A stretch of DNA of 64,000 bases from Acinetobacter lwoffii (GTDB lineage: Bacteria; Pseudomonadota; Gammaproteobacteria; Pseudomonadales; Moraxellaceae): assembly GCF_024129735.1 (NCBI RefSeq), contig NZ_JAMXXK010000001.1, positions 1 to 64,000 on the forward strand. The letters run 5' to 3'. Positions 51,199 through 59,900 of this stretch are shown here, piece by piece (within the stretch, counting starts at the first letter, position 1; each line of letters starts with the position of its first letter). The notes below the pieces were generated by a model, which searched no databases, had not been told where the DNA came from, and saw only the letters and a program-made list of their open reading frames with translations. The position numbers were made by a program, and so were the translations under genes.

Positions 51199-51731
51199 TT
51201 TTAAATTCTGCTGATCAAATATTTGAGGCGCTTTTGAATGGTCAATCGGTCTACTGGTGTGAATGCGGCTCTGATGACTGGTCTCCTCTAAATGATCGAA
51301 CTCAAATTAATTTTGTAGACCTCTACACCGGTTTCCTGCAATTCAAAGCAGATGAACTACCTATAGTTCCAATGCCAGTAGAATTTGGCTCAACTCATCG
51401 TTATTTCTCTGAATACATCAAGACCTTCGAAGGACTTGAAATATATCGAGTGGGTAAAACGCGTGTGAGCTATTTCGCTCTACGTGTCAAAAGCTCAGGA
51501 ACTATTGCTGACTATTTCTGCAACACAACTATCTATTCCATTCAGCCGGACGGCTCATTGAGGAAGATGGATAAATCCCTTACTCCGAAATGGATTTTAG
51601 ATGGGTTGGAAAATGCGCGTGTTGCTATGCGAAAGAACAAGCGTCATCAAGTTTTGGAAAGTACTGGCTTCTTTGCATCCGAAGACTATAAGAACTTTAA
51701 GCGTAATAACCATCAAAACAAAGCGCGTTAG
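51195..51731 (+). CDS. Hypothetical early-operon protein
   Basis: 178 residues, soluble. Aromatic-rich start (FEALLNGQSVYWCECGSDDW) and a basic C-terminus (MRKNKRHQVLEST, NNHQNKAR), so nucleic-acid binding is possible. ATGA overlap with the previous gene. No recognised domain. Confidence 0.6.
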   Translation: MILNSADQIFEALLNGQSVYWCECGSDDWSPLNDRTQINFVDLYTGFLQFKADELPIVPMPVEFGSTHRYFSEYIKTFEGLEIYRVGKTRVSYFALRVKSSGTIADYFCNTTIYSIQPDGSLRKMDKSLTPKWILDGLENARVAMRKNKRHQVLESTGFFASEDYKNFKRNNHQNKAR

Positions 51732-51794
51732 TAGCTAGATGCTATTTACGGCACCCCGAATGAATACTGAATACCGAATAATGAGGAATGAATA

Positions 51795-52487
51795 ATGAGT
51801 ACATCTATTTTTATACTGGGACAATCAGGCTCTGGTAAGTCAACCAGCCTTCGCAACCTTAATCCGCGTCGCGTGTTGCTGATCCAGTCGATTAGAAAAC
51901 CTTTGCCTTTCCGTTCAGCAGACTGGAAGTACATCACTGCTGAAGACCCAAATGGCTCAATCCTTGTGTCTGACAATCCGCAAGAAATCATTCAGCACAT
52001 CCGCATGACTCGTCGCCCAATAATAATTATTGATGACTTTCAGTATGTGATGGCAAATGAATTTATGCGTCGTAGCACTGAACGTGGTTTCGATAAGTTC
52101 ACAGAAATTGGCTTCAATGCGTGGAACATCATCACCGAAGCAAATAATGCTCATCCGCAAAAACGTGTCTACATCCTAAGCCACACCGAAGAAGACCAGC
52201 ACGGTAAGACCAAGATTAAGACCATCGGGAAAATGCTCGATGAAAAAATCACCCTAGAAGGCATGGTCACTATCTGCCTACAGACAGCTGTAATTAATGA
52301 TCAAAACCTATTTGTGACTAAGAACAACGGCAACACAACCGTTAAATCACCTATGGATATGTTTGATTCTGATCACATTGAAAATGACTTAAACCTTGTC
52401 GATCAGGCGATATGCGAATTTTATGGCTTGCCTATGCCGCAAGCTCAAAACGCTCAACAGCAACAACAATCTGCTCAAAATCCTTAA
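51795..52487 (+). CDS. Sak4-like single-strand annealing ATPase (RecA fold)
   Basis: 230 residues. Walker A GQSGSGKST at 9-17 and Walker B-like IIIIDDF at 76-82; the overall size is that of phage Sak4-type recombinases, single-domain RecA-like annealing proteins. The neighbour is an SSB-like protein with an acidic tip, the combination known for Sak4 systems. The Gln-rich C-terminus (QAQNAQQQQQSAQ) is probably a linker. An alternative is a generic AAA ATPase; the context favours Sak4. Confidence 0.75.
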   Translation: MSTSIFILGQSGSGKSTSLRNLNPRRVLLIQSIRKPLPFRSADWKYITAEDPNGSILVSDNPQEIIQHIRMTRRPIIIIDDFQYVMANEFMRRSTERGFDKFTEIGFNAWNIITEANNAHPQKRVYILSHTEEDQHGKTKIKTIGKMLDEKITLEGMVTICLQTAVINDQNLFVTKNNGNTTVKSPMDMFDSDHIENDLNLVDQAICEFYGLPMPQAQNAQQQQQSAQNP

Positions 52488-52510
52488 TTTAATCTCTTGG
52501 AGAAATCATC

Positions 52511-53242
52511 ATGACTCAGCAATACAAACAATTTGGCTTTAACCCTGAATCTGCAAAACAAGCGGACAGTAGCAATCGTATCGAAGAAGCTGGTAAGTAT
52601 GTTGGCGTTATCAAAAGCATGGAATTCATCACTGCTAAATCTGGCACAACTGGCTTTGAAGTTGAGTTTGAAACGGACAATAAGGAGTCTGCGTCATTCA
52701 CCGTCTGGACTGAAAAGAAAGACGGCACTCCATTAGGTGGTGTTCACAAGATCAATGCTCTGCTTGCTTGTGTGGGTGTACGGGGACTCACTCCAACGAA
52801 TCAGCAGCTCGAAAAGTACGACTTCGACCTCAAAGAGCGCGTCATGAAAAATTGTGTTGTGGCTCCTGAGGTTGCGGGCAAGCGAATTGGGCTGTTACTT
52901 CAGCGCGAAAACTACAAAAATGACAGTGGTGATTTGAAATACCAGATGAATTTTTTCTCTTGTTTTCATGCTCAAAGTGAGCTTATGGCCAAAGAAATTC
53001 TTGATCGGAAAACCACGCCAGAAGCACTACCAAAATCACTTGCTGCATTGATGGCAAACCCAATCACTATGCGCAAACCTAAAAATAGCGGTGGATTCCA
53101 GCAAAACCAAAACAACGGTTATGGCGGTGGGTATGGTCAGAATGGCGGCTCTAATCAGAGTGGCTATGATCAAGGTGGATACGCCAATGATGTACCACCT
53201 GTATTGGATGCCCCCTCTTACCTTGATGATCTTCCGTATTGA
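52511..53242 (+). CDS. SSB-like single-strand DNA-binding protein (DUF669 type)
   Basis: 243 residues. An OB-like N-terminal domain (about 25-170: EEAGKYVGVIKSMEFITAKS, GTTGFEVEFETDNKESASF) is followed by a Gly/Asn/Gln-rich disordered region and an acidic hydrophobic tip ending DDLPY, like the SSB C-terminus that recruits partners. It would coat single-stranded DNA and assist the Sak4-like ATPase. Confidence 0.8.
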   Translation: MTQQYKQFGFNPESAKQADSSNRIEEAGKYVGVIKSMEFITAKSGTTGFEVEFETDNKESASFTVWTEKKDGTPLGGVHKINALLACVGVRGLTPTNQQLEKYDFDLKERVMKNCVVAPEVAGKRIGLLLQRENYKNDSGDLKYQMNFFSCFHAQSELMAKEILDRKTTPEALPKSLAALMANPITMRKPKNSGGFQQNQNNGYGGGYGQNGGSNQSGYDQGGYANDVPPVLDAPSYLDDLPY

Positions 53243-53252
53243 GGATTGGCTA

Positions 53253-53948
53253 ATGACTGAACTTAAAGCACTAATTTTGGATACCGAAACCCACACATTA
53301 AATGGCTATCCAATTGAAATCGCTTTCGCACCTTGCGCTTTTGCGCAAGGGGTGTTGGTGATTCATCAGGATCAGGTTTTTGATGAGTATTTCTCTTGCC
53401 CTGAGCTGATCTCCCTCGGCGCTATGGCAGTGCATCATATTCTTGAAGTAGATATTGCGGAAAAGCCATCTTACGACACTTTCTGTATGCCAGAAGATGT
53501 CGAATATCTGATTGGTCACAATATCAATTATGACATTGAGGCTGTTCAAAAATGTCAGCCTGACTTTAAAGCAAAAGGTATCTGCACACTCGCTCTTGCT
53601 CGCATGATCTGGGGTGATTTGGAAACTCACACCCTTGGCGCTTTGTACTACTTTGTCATGAGTGATAAGCAGGCAGCCCGAAAGCACCTGCGCAATGCTC
53701 ACAACGCTAGAGCTGACATCTATTTTACTGGTGTGATTCTTCAAGCAATTGTTGAAAGGCTTGCAATCAAAGATATGCAATCACTTTATCTAATGTCAGA
53801 AACTGCACGAATCCCGAAACGCATCAATTTTGGCAAGTATAAGGGCACTTTAATTAAGGATCTTGATGCTGGCTATGTTTCGTGGCTGCTGCGCCAGGAT
53901 GACTTGGATCCATATCTCGAAAAAGCACTGCGAGGTAAAGCAGCATGA
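53253..53948 (+). CDS. ExoX-like 3'-5' exonuclease (DEDDh) with DUF3820 tail
   Basis: 231 residues from ATG 53253 (MTELKALILDTETHTLNGYP). DnaQ-fold motifs: Asp10-x-Glu12 (LDTETH), IGHNINYDIEAV, and the final His-Asp pair in HNARADIYFT. The C-terminal 45 residues (INFGKYKGTLIKDLDAGYVS) form a DUF3820-type domain. It would trim DNA ends in recombination along with the annealing proteins. Confidence 0.88.
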   Translation: MTELKALILDTETHTLNGYPIEIAFAPCAFAQGVLVIHQDQVFDEYFSCPELISLGAMAVHHILEVDIAEKPSYDTFCMPEDVEYLIGHNINYDIEAVQKCQPDFKAKGICTLALARMIWGDLETHTLGALYYFVMSDKQAARKHLRNAHNARADIYFTGVILQAIVERLAIKDMQSLYLMSETARIPKRINFGKYKGTLIKDLDAGYVSWLLRQDDLDPYLEKALRGKAA

Positions 53949-54352
53949 AAATTAAAGAAGGTGGCGTGATGGAAAAGAATAAATTGTGGTGCGTAGGAAT
54001 CTGCCCTGAAGATGATAGTCCGCATGAACAGTCACCTGCTGCATCAAAAGAAATTGCTGAGCGTGCTTTGGCTCGCTACAGAGCTATGACTAAAGCTGAA
54101 GGTAATGAGTTCATGATTGAATCATTTGATGAATACTTTCAGGTTCAAGAGTGGGAAGGCACAGCTGAAGAACATCAGGAACAAATGTTTTATACGGAAG
54201 CCTGGTTTAAAGAGCCAATGTATCAATGCAAAAACATGCAGCAAGCCGAACAAGTATTTAAGTACGGTGAAATCGTGCACTGCTACAAAGATGGTGCTGA
54301 GTTAATTACTTCTGATTTTGATGAAGCTAAGCGCTTCTATGAGGTGGCGTGA
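53945..54352 (+). CDS. Hypothetical early-operon protein
   Basis: 135 residues; ATG 53945 overlaps the exonuclease stop by four bases, and ATG 53969 (MEKNKLWCVGICPEDD), with a good AAGGTGG ahead, may be the real start. Acidic, helical; SPAASKEIAERALARYRAMT. No recognised domain. Confidence 0.6.
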   Translation: MKIKEGGVMEKNKLWCVGICPEDDSPHEQSPAASKEIAERALARYRAMTKAEGNEFMIESFDEYFQVQEWEGTAEEHQEQMFYTEAWFKEPMYQCKNMQQAEQVFKYGEIVHCYKDGAELITSDFDEAKRFYEVA

Positions 54353-54696
54353 TGGATTTGCAGAAAGAAAGAGAAGCGTTTGAATGTGAGTTTAAACAAA
54401 CCGACTACTACATAGCCCATGGTGATCTAAGCACTCTTATGCTTTGTGACGACCAATACGCACTGGATGATGTGCAGGTTTCTTTTGAGATGTGGCAAGC
54501 AGCCAAAGCCCAAGCGGTGCCGGAAGGGTTTGTTTTGGTTTCTGCTGAGCAAATGAGCCAATGGGGCCACATGGCAAACTATGCAGAACAATATGGATGC
54601 CCTGAGTGTTTTGAAGCAAGAGGGTATGCGCATAGTTTGGCTTGCGAGATTAATGAATTTTTTGCAATCAAAGCACAGGATCCAGCTAATGACTGA
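54349..54696 (+). CDS. Hypothetical early-operon protein
   Basis: 115 residues; starts GTG-ATG at 54349/54352, overlapping the previous stop. Helical N-terminus with MDLQKEREAFECEFKQTDYY, then QVSFEMWQAAKAQAVPEGFV, a pattern widespread in phage proteins of this kind (conserved E-x-x-F and W-x-x-A), and Cys-rich CPECFEARGYAHS. Function unknown. Confidence 0.65.
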   Translation: MMDLQKEREAFECEFKQTDYYIAHGDLSTLMLCDDQYALDDVQVSFEMWQAAKAQAVPEGFVLVSAEQMSQWGHMANYAEQYGCPECFEARGYAHSLACEINEFFAIKAQDPAND

Positions 54697-55003
54697 AATT
54701 CAACAAACAAACATTGCTGTGGCCAACTACATCATTGATGAGCTGCACAAGGATAAGCCTTTCAATTTGGTTTTAAATGCAGGTGAAACGGGTGCTTTGT
54801 ATCACATCGCGAGTGAATCACATCACTTGCACAGTGACTTTGTTCGCAAGCTGGAAGCAACTTTAAGGCAGCGCGTGAACAATGGTACTGGCGTGATTCT
54901 TGAGATTAATAGCAATGCTGACCTGTATTACCACATGCTGTCGTCATATATCGCGGAGTTTGATCAGTATGGCGTGGTAAAGGCTTTGGGAGAGGTGTCA
55001 TGA
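54689..55003 (+). CDS. Hypothetical early-operon protein
   Basis: 104 residues from ATG 54689, overlapping the previous gene by eight bases. Helical; includes FNLVLNAGETGALYHIASES and LRQRVNNGTGVILEINSNAD. No recognised domain. Confidence 0.6.
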   Translation: MTEIQQTNIAVANYIIDELHKDKPFNLVLNAGETGALYHIASESHHLHSDFVRKLEATLRQRVNNGTGVILEINSNADLYYHMLSSYIAEFDQYGVVKALGEVS

Positions 55004-55338
55004 AAGCAAATGAGTTTGTGGAGAATAAAGGCCTTAAAGCGGCAAAGCTTATTGTTGATTGCTGGATTGATTATCCAGAAACGGATGTTTATCTACCAGA
55101 TATGATGGAGTATACATTTATCGCAATTGAGCCAACGGAAAACTGCCCATTTGTATCTCTTAACGATCTAAAACGCCTTGTCGAAAGTCATGAGTTGGTT
55201 GAACATGCTGGAGGCTTAGATAGCGCTAAAAAACAGATTGAATTGAAAGACAGTGAGGACAACTGTTTGTGGTTTGTTGATTTGAAGATAGCCATCGCAG
55301 ACGTAGAAAGTTGTATGGAGGTGAAAAGTGAAAATTAA
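55000..55338 (+). CDS. Hypothetical early-operon protein
   Basis: 112 residues, acidic. ATGA overlap with the previous gene. Contains VSLNDLKRLVESHELVEHAG, a short pattern recurring in phage hypothetical proteins. Function unknown. Confidence 0.6.
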   Translation: MKANEFVENKGLKAAKLIVDCWIDYPETDVYLPDMMEYTFIAIEPTENCPFVSLNDLKRLVESHELVEHAGGLDSAKKQIELKDSEDNCLWFVDLKIAIADVESCMEVKSEN

Positions 55339-55594
55339 GCTAAATGAAATGTCGCAGCAAGATAAAGATATGCGTTTAGATCGCTTCCTTGCTGCATCAG
55401 ATCAACAGTTATTTCCGCAGGAAGATGTAGCAATTTACCTCTCCTGCTCTATCCACACCTTGCAGCGCTTGCGTTGTGTGGGTGGCGGAATCCCTTACAC
55501 TAAGGTTGGTCGATGTGTTACCTACAAGAAGTCAGACGTACTAGCCTACCAAGAGCGACAAACAGTAATGAATACAGCTCAACTTGCCTCTTAA
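55328..55594 (+). CDS. Excisionase-like DNA-binding protein
   Basis: 88 residues from GTG 55328. A MerR/AlpA-type helix-turn-helix at about 32-75: EDVAIYLSCSIHTLQRLRCV, IPYTKVGRCVTYKKSDVLAY, the pattern of the helix-turn-helix 17 family used by Xis proteins. Its end overlaps the end of the convergent integrase by four bases. It likely directs prophage excision with the integrase. Confidence 0.8.
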   Translation: MKIKLNEMSQQDKDMRLDRFLAASDQQLFPQEDVAIYLSCSIHTLQRLRCVGGGIPYTKVGRCVTYKKSDVLAYQERQTVMNTAQLAS

Positions 55595-56796
55595 TCGAAG
55601 CAGTTGAGCTTACCTTGATACACGGCTTCAATGTCATTCATTGCAAGCCGTAATTTTTTGAGTGATACCTGCACATAACCACCAGTCACATCATTTTTAG
55701 CCCCAGATCTATGGTTGAGTAGTCGCTTAATGGTATATGGGCCATAGTCCAAATTATTGCAGATCGTCGCAAAGGTTCGACGCAAATCATGTAATGAAAT
55801 TTGGATACCAGTCTGTTCACCAATAGTTCTTAGTAAGCCTTGAGCGCCCGCAATATGCTTTGCATTTGATGTCATATTGGAACCCGGGAAAACATAATCA
55901 TTTCTTCGCAGCTCATAACGCTGTTTGATAATTTCAAATAAGTGGTCGCCCATTGGTAACAAGTGGTCGTCACCGTTCTTTGGGTCCTTGAATACAAATA
56001 AGCCCTTTTCGATATCTACATTTTCCCACTTCAGGGTTTGGGCTTCGTTTCTGCGGCACCCGGTATACATAATAAATAACACTAAGTCACGAGTAGCATT
56101 CTTGGAAGCATCTTCATACAAGGAGCGCTCAGTAAAGTAATTCAGGACCGCATTGTAAAAAGTGTGGATATTGCTTTCATCCAGGTGGCGTGTACGTGCT
56201 TTGGTTTTATTCCAGCCACGTTTTGCAGGAATCACGTCAACCGGGTTTTGTTTAAGAATTGGGTTTTCATCGGTAGAGCAATGGATTTGAGCAAAGCGCC
56301 AGATGGACCCGAACATTTTTAAAGTAAGATTGGCTTGAGTGGGACTGTATTCTGTCAGCTTAATGAACCGGTCAAATACATCCTTTTTATTGATTTCAAA
56401 TATAGGCCGTTCTTTCCAGTCTGGAAGGAAGGTATTGATGCAGTGATTGTAGGTATTCACAGAAAGCGGTTTTAACTTTCTTTGCTTTAGGTACAGGTCG
56501 AAAGCCTGGCTTAAGGTTATCTCATTATTTAAGGCATCTTTCTTTTTCTCAAAAACACCATTGGCAATATCAGCCAAAATAGACTGAGCCTTTTTTCTAG
56601 CTTCTGCAGGTGTAATCTCATTGGTCTTACCCAGCGTCACACGGAATAACTTTCCAGCATGCCGACGCTCGACAATATAAGATTTACTTTTGGTAGTGGC
56701 TCGGACTGCAAAACCAATCAGGTCTGAGTCGCGATAGATGGCTTGCCCTTTTTCGGTCAATGCAATAGCATCAACATTAGATTTGTTGAGTTTCAT
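55591..56796 (-). CDS. int: Tyrosine recombinase integrase
   Basis: 401 residues. An N-terminal arm-binding domain (DUF4102-like, about 1-85), a core-binding SAM-like domain (about 95-190) and the catalytic domain: Arg248 (YTGCRRNEAQ), His336-x-x-Arg339 (HDLRRTFATI), His362 (LNHRSG) and nucleophile Tyr374 (DVTGGYVQV). It inserts the phage DNA at the tamB 3' end through the 14-bp core. Adjacent arm-type repeats lie on the attR side. Confidence 0.95.
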   Translation of the reverse strand: MKLNKSNVDAIALTEKGQAIYRDSDLIGFAVRATTKSKSYIVERRHAGKLFRVTLGKTNEITPAEARKKAQSILADIANGVFEKKKDALNNEITLSQAFDLYLKQRKLKPLSVNTYNHCINTFLPDWKERPIFEINKKDVFDRFIKLTEYSPTQANLTLKMFGSIWRFAQIHCSTDENPILKQNPVDVIPAKRGWNKTKARTRHLDESNIHTFYNAVLNYFTERSLYEDASKNATRDLVLFIMYTGCRRNEAQTLKWENVDIEKGLFVFKDPKNGDDHLLPMGDHLFEIIKQRYELRRNDYVFPGSNMTSNAKHIAGAQGLLRTIGEQTGIQISLHDLRRTFATICNNLDYGPYTIKRLLNHRSGAKNDVTGGYVQVSLKKLRLAMNDIEAVYQGKLNCFD

Positions 56797-56850
56797 TTCA
56801 AGCTTAATTTACAAATTCGACACTTGCATTTTAAGCCTGAAATTACTCAA

Positions 56851-56890
56851 CAGTCTACATATAGTCTACACGTTATTTTTTAGTGTAGAC
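56851..56890. repeat. Integrase arm-type repeats, right side
   Basis: cagtctaca at 56851, tagtctaca at 56862, and an inverted tgtagac at 56884-56890. They match the three copies near attL (9556-9600). Confidence 0.65.
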
Positions 56891-56949
56891 GTGATGCATA
56901 ATAAATTACTTTATAACAACAACTTGCATCACACTACACTTTCTCACCA

Positions 56950-59900
56950 CTAGAAGCGCCAATTATAGAACAAGTCAATCGCACGTTCTAAAGACTGACT
57001 CGCTTCCAGATACAAGCGCTGATTTACCTGATAGCGTAAAGTGAGCTTATTCACCGGTGTAAATACCCCGACTCCATAACGGAGATATAAATCAGGCGTA
57101 ATATAACCAGTCACAGAAACCTGGGTATCATCTCCTGTACCTTGAGCATCCAGAGCTAGACCAGTTAAGCCAAAACTGCGCCCGATCTGGTTGGTCAGCG
57201 CGCGGGTGCTACCCAAGCCCAAACTAATCCCCGCAGCAGCGATCGTATTATTCACATCGGACCTAAATCCTTCAGCCTGGCTTAAACCAGATACACCCTC
57301 ATTAACACGACCGGTAATCAAGGCATTTAAGGCTTCCTGTTCTGACAGGCCCGCATCATTATAAATCTGAATACTTGGACTCGATGCAGTCCCTGTTACC
57401 CGTACCCCGACTGTACTACCCTGAACCGATTTATTGGCATCAATGTCCAGTGTCGGATTGGTAAGTTCACCATTAAAACGCGCGATAGCACGATTCAAGT
57501 CCAGACTTTGGCCATAGGCTTCGATTTTCACCCGCTGTGATACCCCGATTGCACCATTGGCACGCATTGCAGTTTCCAGACCACGCTGTGACAGATTGAC
57601 TCGACCCAAGAGTGGAATACGACTGTCAAAGCCCTGGAAAATCACCTGATTACCTAAAGAAACAGCAACATCTGCCCGGATATCCCAAGGACGTGCAGAC
57701 TTCAAGATCGCCAGCTGATCATCACCTTCATGTACGACACGAACATCTGAAGATAAACCGACTACAGGTTCTGAGGCTTCAGGCATTGAAATCAGCGCAC
57801 GCGGTACATCAACTGTGCCACTCAGACTCAGTTTTTTATTAAATGGATACATGTCCAGAGTCAAATCAGGTGTCACCACAGCGGTAATTAATGGGGCCTG
57901 ACGAATCAGCAGATTGTCACCTTGCAATTTTAACTGCACTCGCGGATCGCCTTTCCAGTCGACCGATCCGGTTAATTTACCCACACCACGACCACTGTTA
58001 AATGCGCCATTGATGCTGGCTGAATTCTGACGTATGGATGAATAGAGCTGTACATTGGTCAAATTAATCGGCAAGGAGATCATGCTAATCGACGCATCTT
58101 TGACCCGAACCTCACCTTCAAGCAAAGGATCTGTTAAAGTTCCGCTAATTTTTCCAGCATAAGATAAGATCCCGTCCAGATTACGGATGTCCTGAATAAA
58201 TGGCTTAAAGACCTTGAGCTGTACTTGGTTAAAGGCAATTTCACCACGCATCGGTTTACTGTCACGATATGGATCAATGATGACATTGGCATAGCCGGTT
58301 CCGATATCCGGTGTTTTAACATCTAGCCGAAGTTGCAAGCCATCTGCCACACTTTTTGCTACCAAACCGACTTCATCATATTTCAGTGTAGAACCCAAAT
58401 AATCCGGATCTTCAGAAGATAGGCCCACCACACCATTACGCGTCACCAGACGTGCGTCAATTTTAGGTTTGGCGCCTTGTGCCCAAGCAGCCTTGGCATA
58501 ACCATTGACTTTCCCTGTTAACGCCAATCCATCAGGCAAGAATGCACTGAAGTCTTCCAGATCAAGGTTTTGAGTAATAAAAGAGGCACTGCCACGGGTT
58601 TTGTTGACCCGAATCGGCTGATCAAAACACAACTGGCTTTGCTGACTCATCCAGCAATGGGCACCAACAAACAGATCCGATTGAGCACTGTTATAAATCA
58701 CTGCTGCATTTTGACGTTGCACCAGACGGGCACGTAAAGAGTCGAAATCACCTTTTTGAATCTGACCCAGCCAGTTATTTTGCGCATTAAAGCCACCGGC
58801 GAGCTGTACAAAGAATTTTGACAGGCGGTTTTCTGCCTGAACTTTAAGAATGTGTGCAGCCCGGGTACCGGCCAGTGATATCTCACCGCGTACAATCTCG
58901 CGTGAACCGCTACGCAGGCGATCCATTGTCGCGGTTAATAAAGTTGGTGTGCTTTGCGATGTTGGCAACTGTCCGCGAACACGAACTTTCTGCACGCTAA
59001 ACAGGTTTTTAAAGGCAAAATTATCAATCGAAAGGTTTGCCGAAGCCTGCAAACGTGGCTGCGCCTGCACATTGATATAGCCCTGCGCACGACCTCTTAA
59101 GCCCGGATATAACTCATACAATGCTGGTGCGTTGACTTTGAGTTGCAGATTTTGCGCATTGCCAGTGGCCTGAATCTGGTTGCTGGCATAAGACAGGAAC
59201 AGGTTATTGGCTTCAAACTGCTCTGGGACAAAACCACGCTGATTTGAATTAATAACGACTGATAAATTACCTGTACCTCGTACCGGCTTGTTATTTAACA
59301 TACCGGCCAGATTCAAACGCTGGATCTGAATGCGTTTTAAGGCATCTGACCAAACCCCTTGGGTTTTTACATTGCCCGACAACTCGCCTTTCAGGTTGGC
59401 ATTAAAATATTGCGGCTTAAAGCGGATTAATGAAGCGTTAATATCCCAGCCAATACCATTTGCCAGATTCACCAGACCATTGGCATTAATCTTGCCAGCG
59501 ATACCATCATGACGCAATTCATTGACTCTCAATACTTCTGGTGTACCTGAAACACGCAGTTTCAGGATTCCCTGACTGGCTTGCAACTGACTGGCATTTA
59601 AAGCTCCATCATAATTGACTGCATAGCCTCTAAAACCACCGCCGGCTTTTTCATTATGGAATAATAAGGCAATGGTACTGTTACCGATCAGACGTACTGT
59701 TTCGTTCTGTTCTGCCAGGCGCCCAGTCAGGTCTACATTAGACAGTTTAATAATCTGCTGATTGGGTTGTGCATAGCCATTTGCCTTGATCTGACCATTT
59801 AAACGGTCTATCGGTGAAGCTGCAGCCAGACTTCGGGTATTTAAGTCTTTGGCGTTTAATAATGCAGTCCATTTCAACTGGCGTTTTTCTTGTGGCAGTT

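Larger units (their letters stand above)
9437..56950. mobile_element. Complete temperate prophage inserted in the 3' end of tamB
   Basis: The prophage is 47,514 bp, bounded by the 14-bp direct repeats. It contains integrase, excisionase-like, immunity (cI, cro, cII), replication, packaging, capsid, tail and lysis genes with no visible frameshift or insertion among them. Late genes run leftward. The module mix (Mu-like neck and portal, lambda-E-family capsid, no sheath gene) suggests a mosaic siphovirus. Inducibility is unknown, but LexA-like repressor chemistry is present. Confidence 0.95.
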
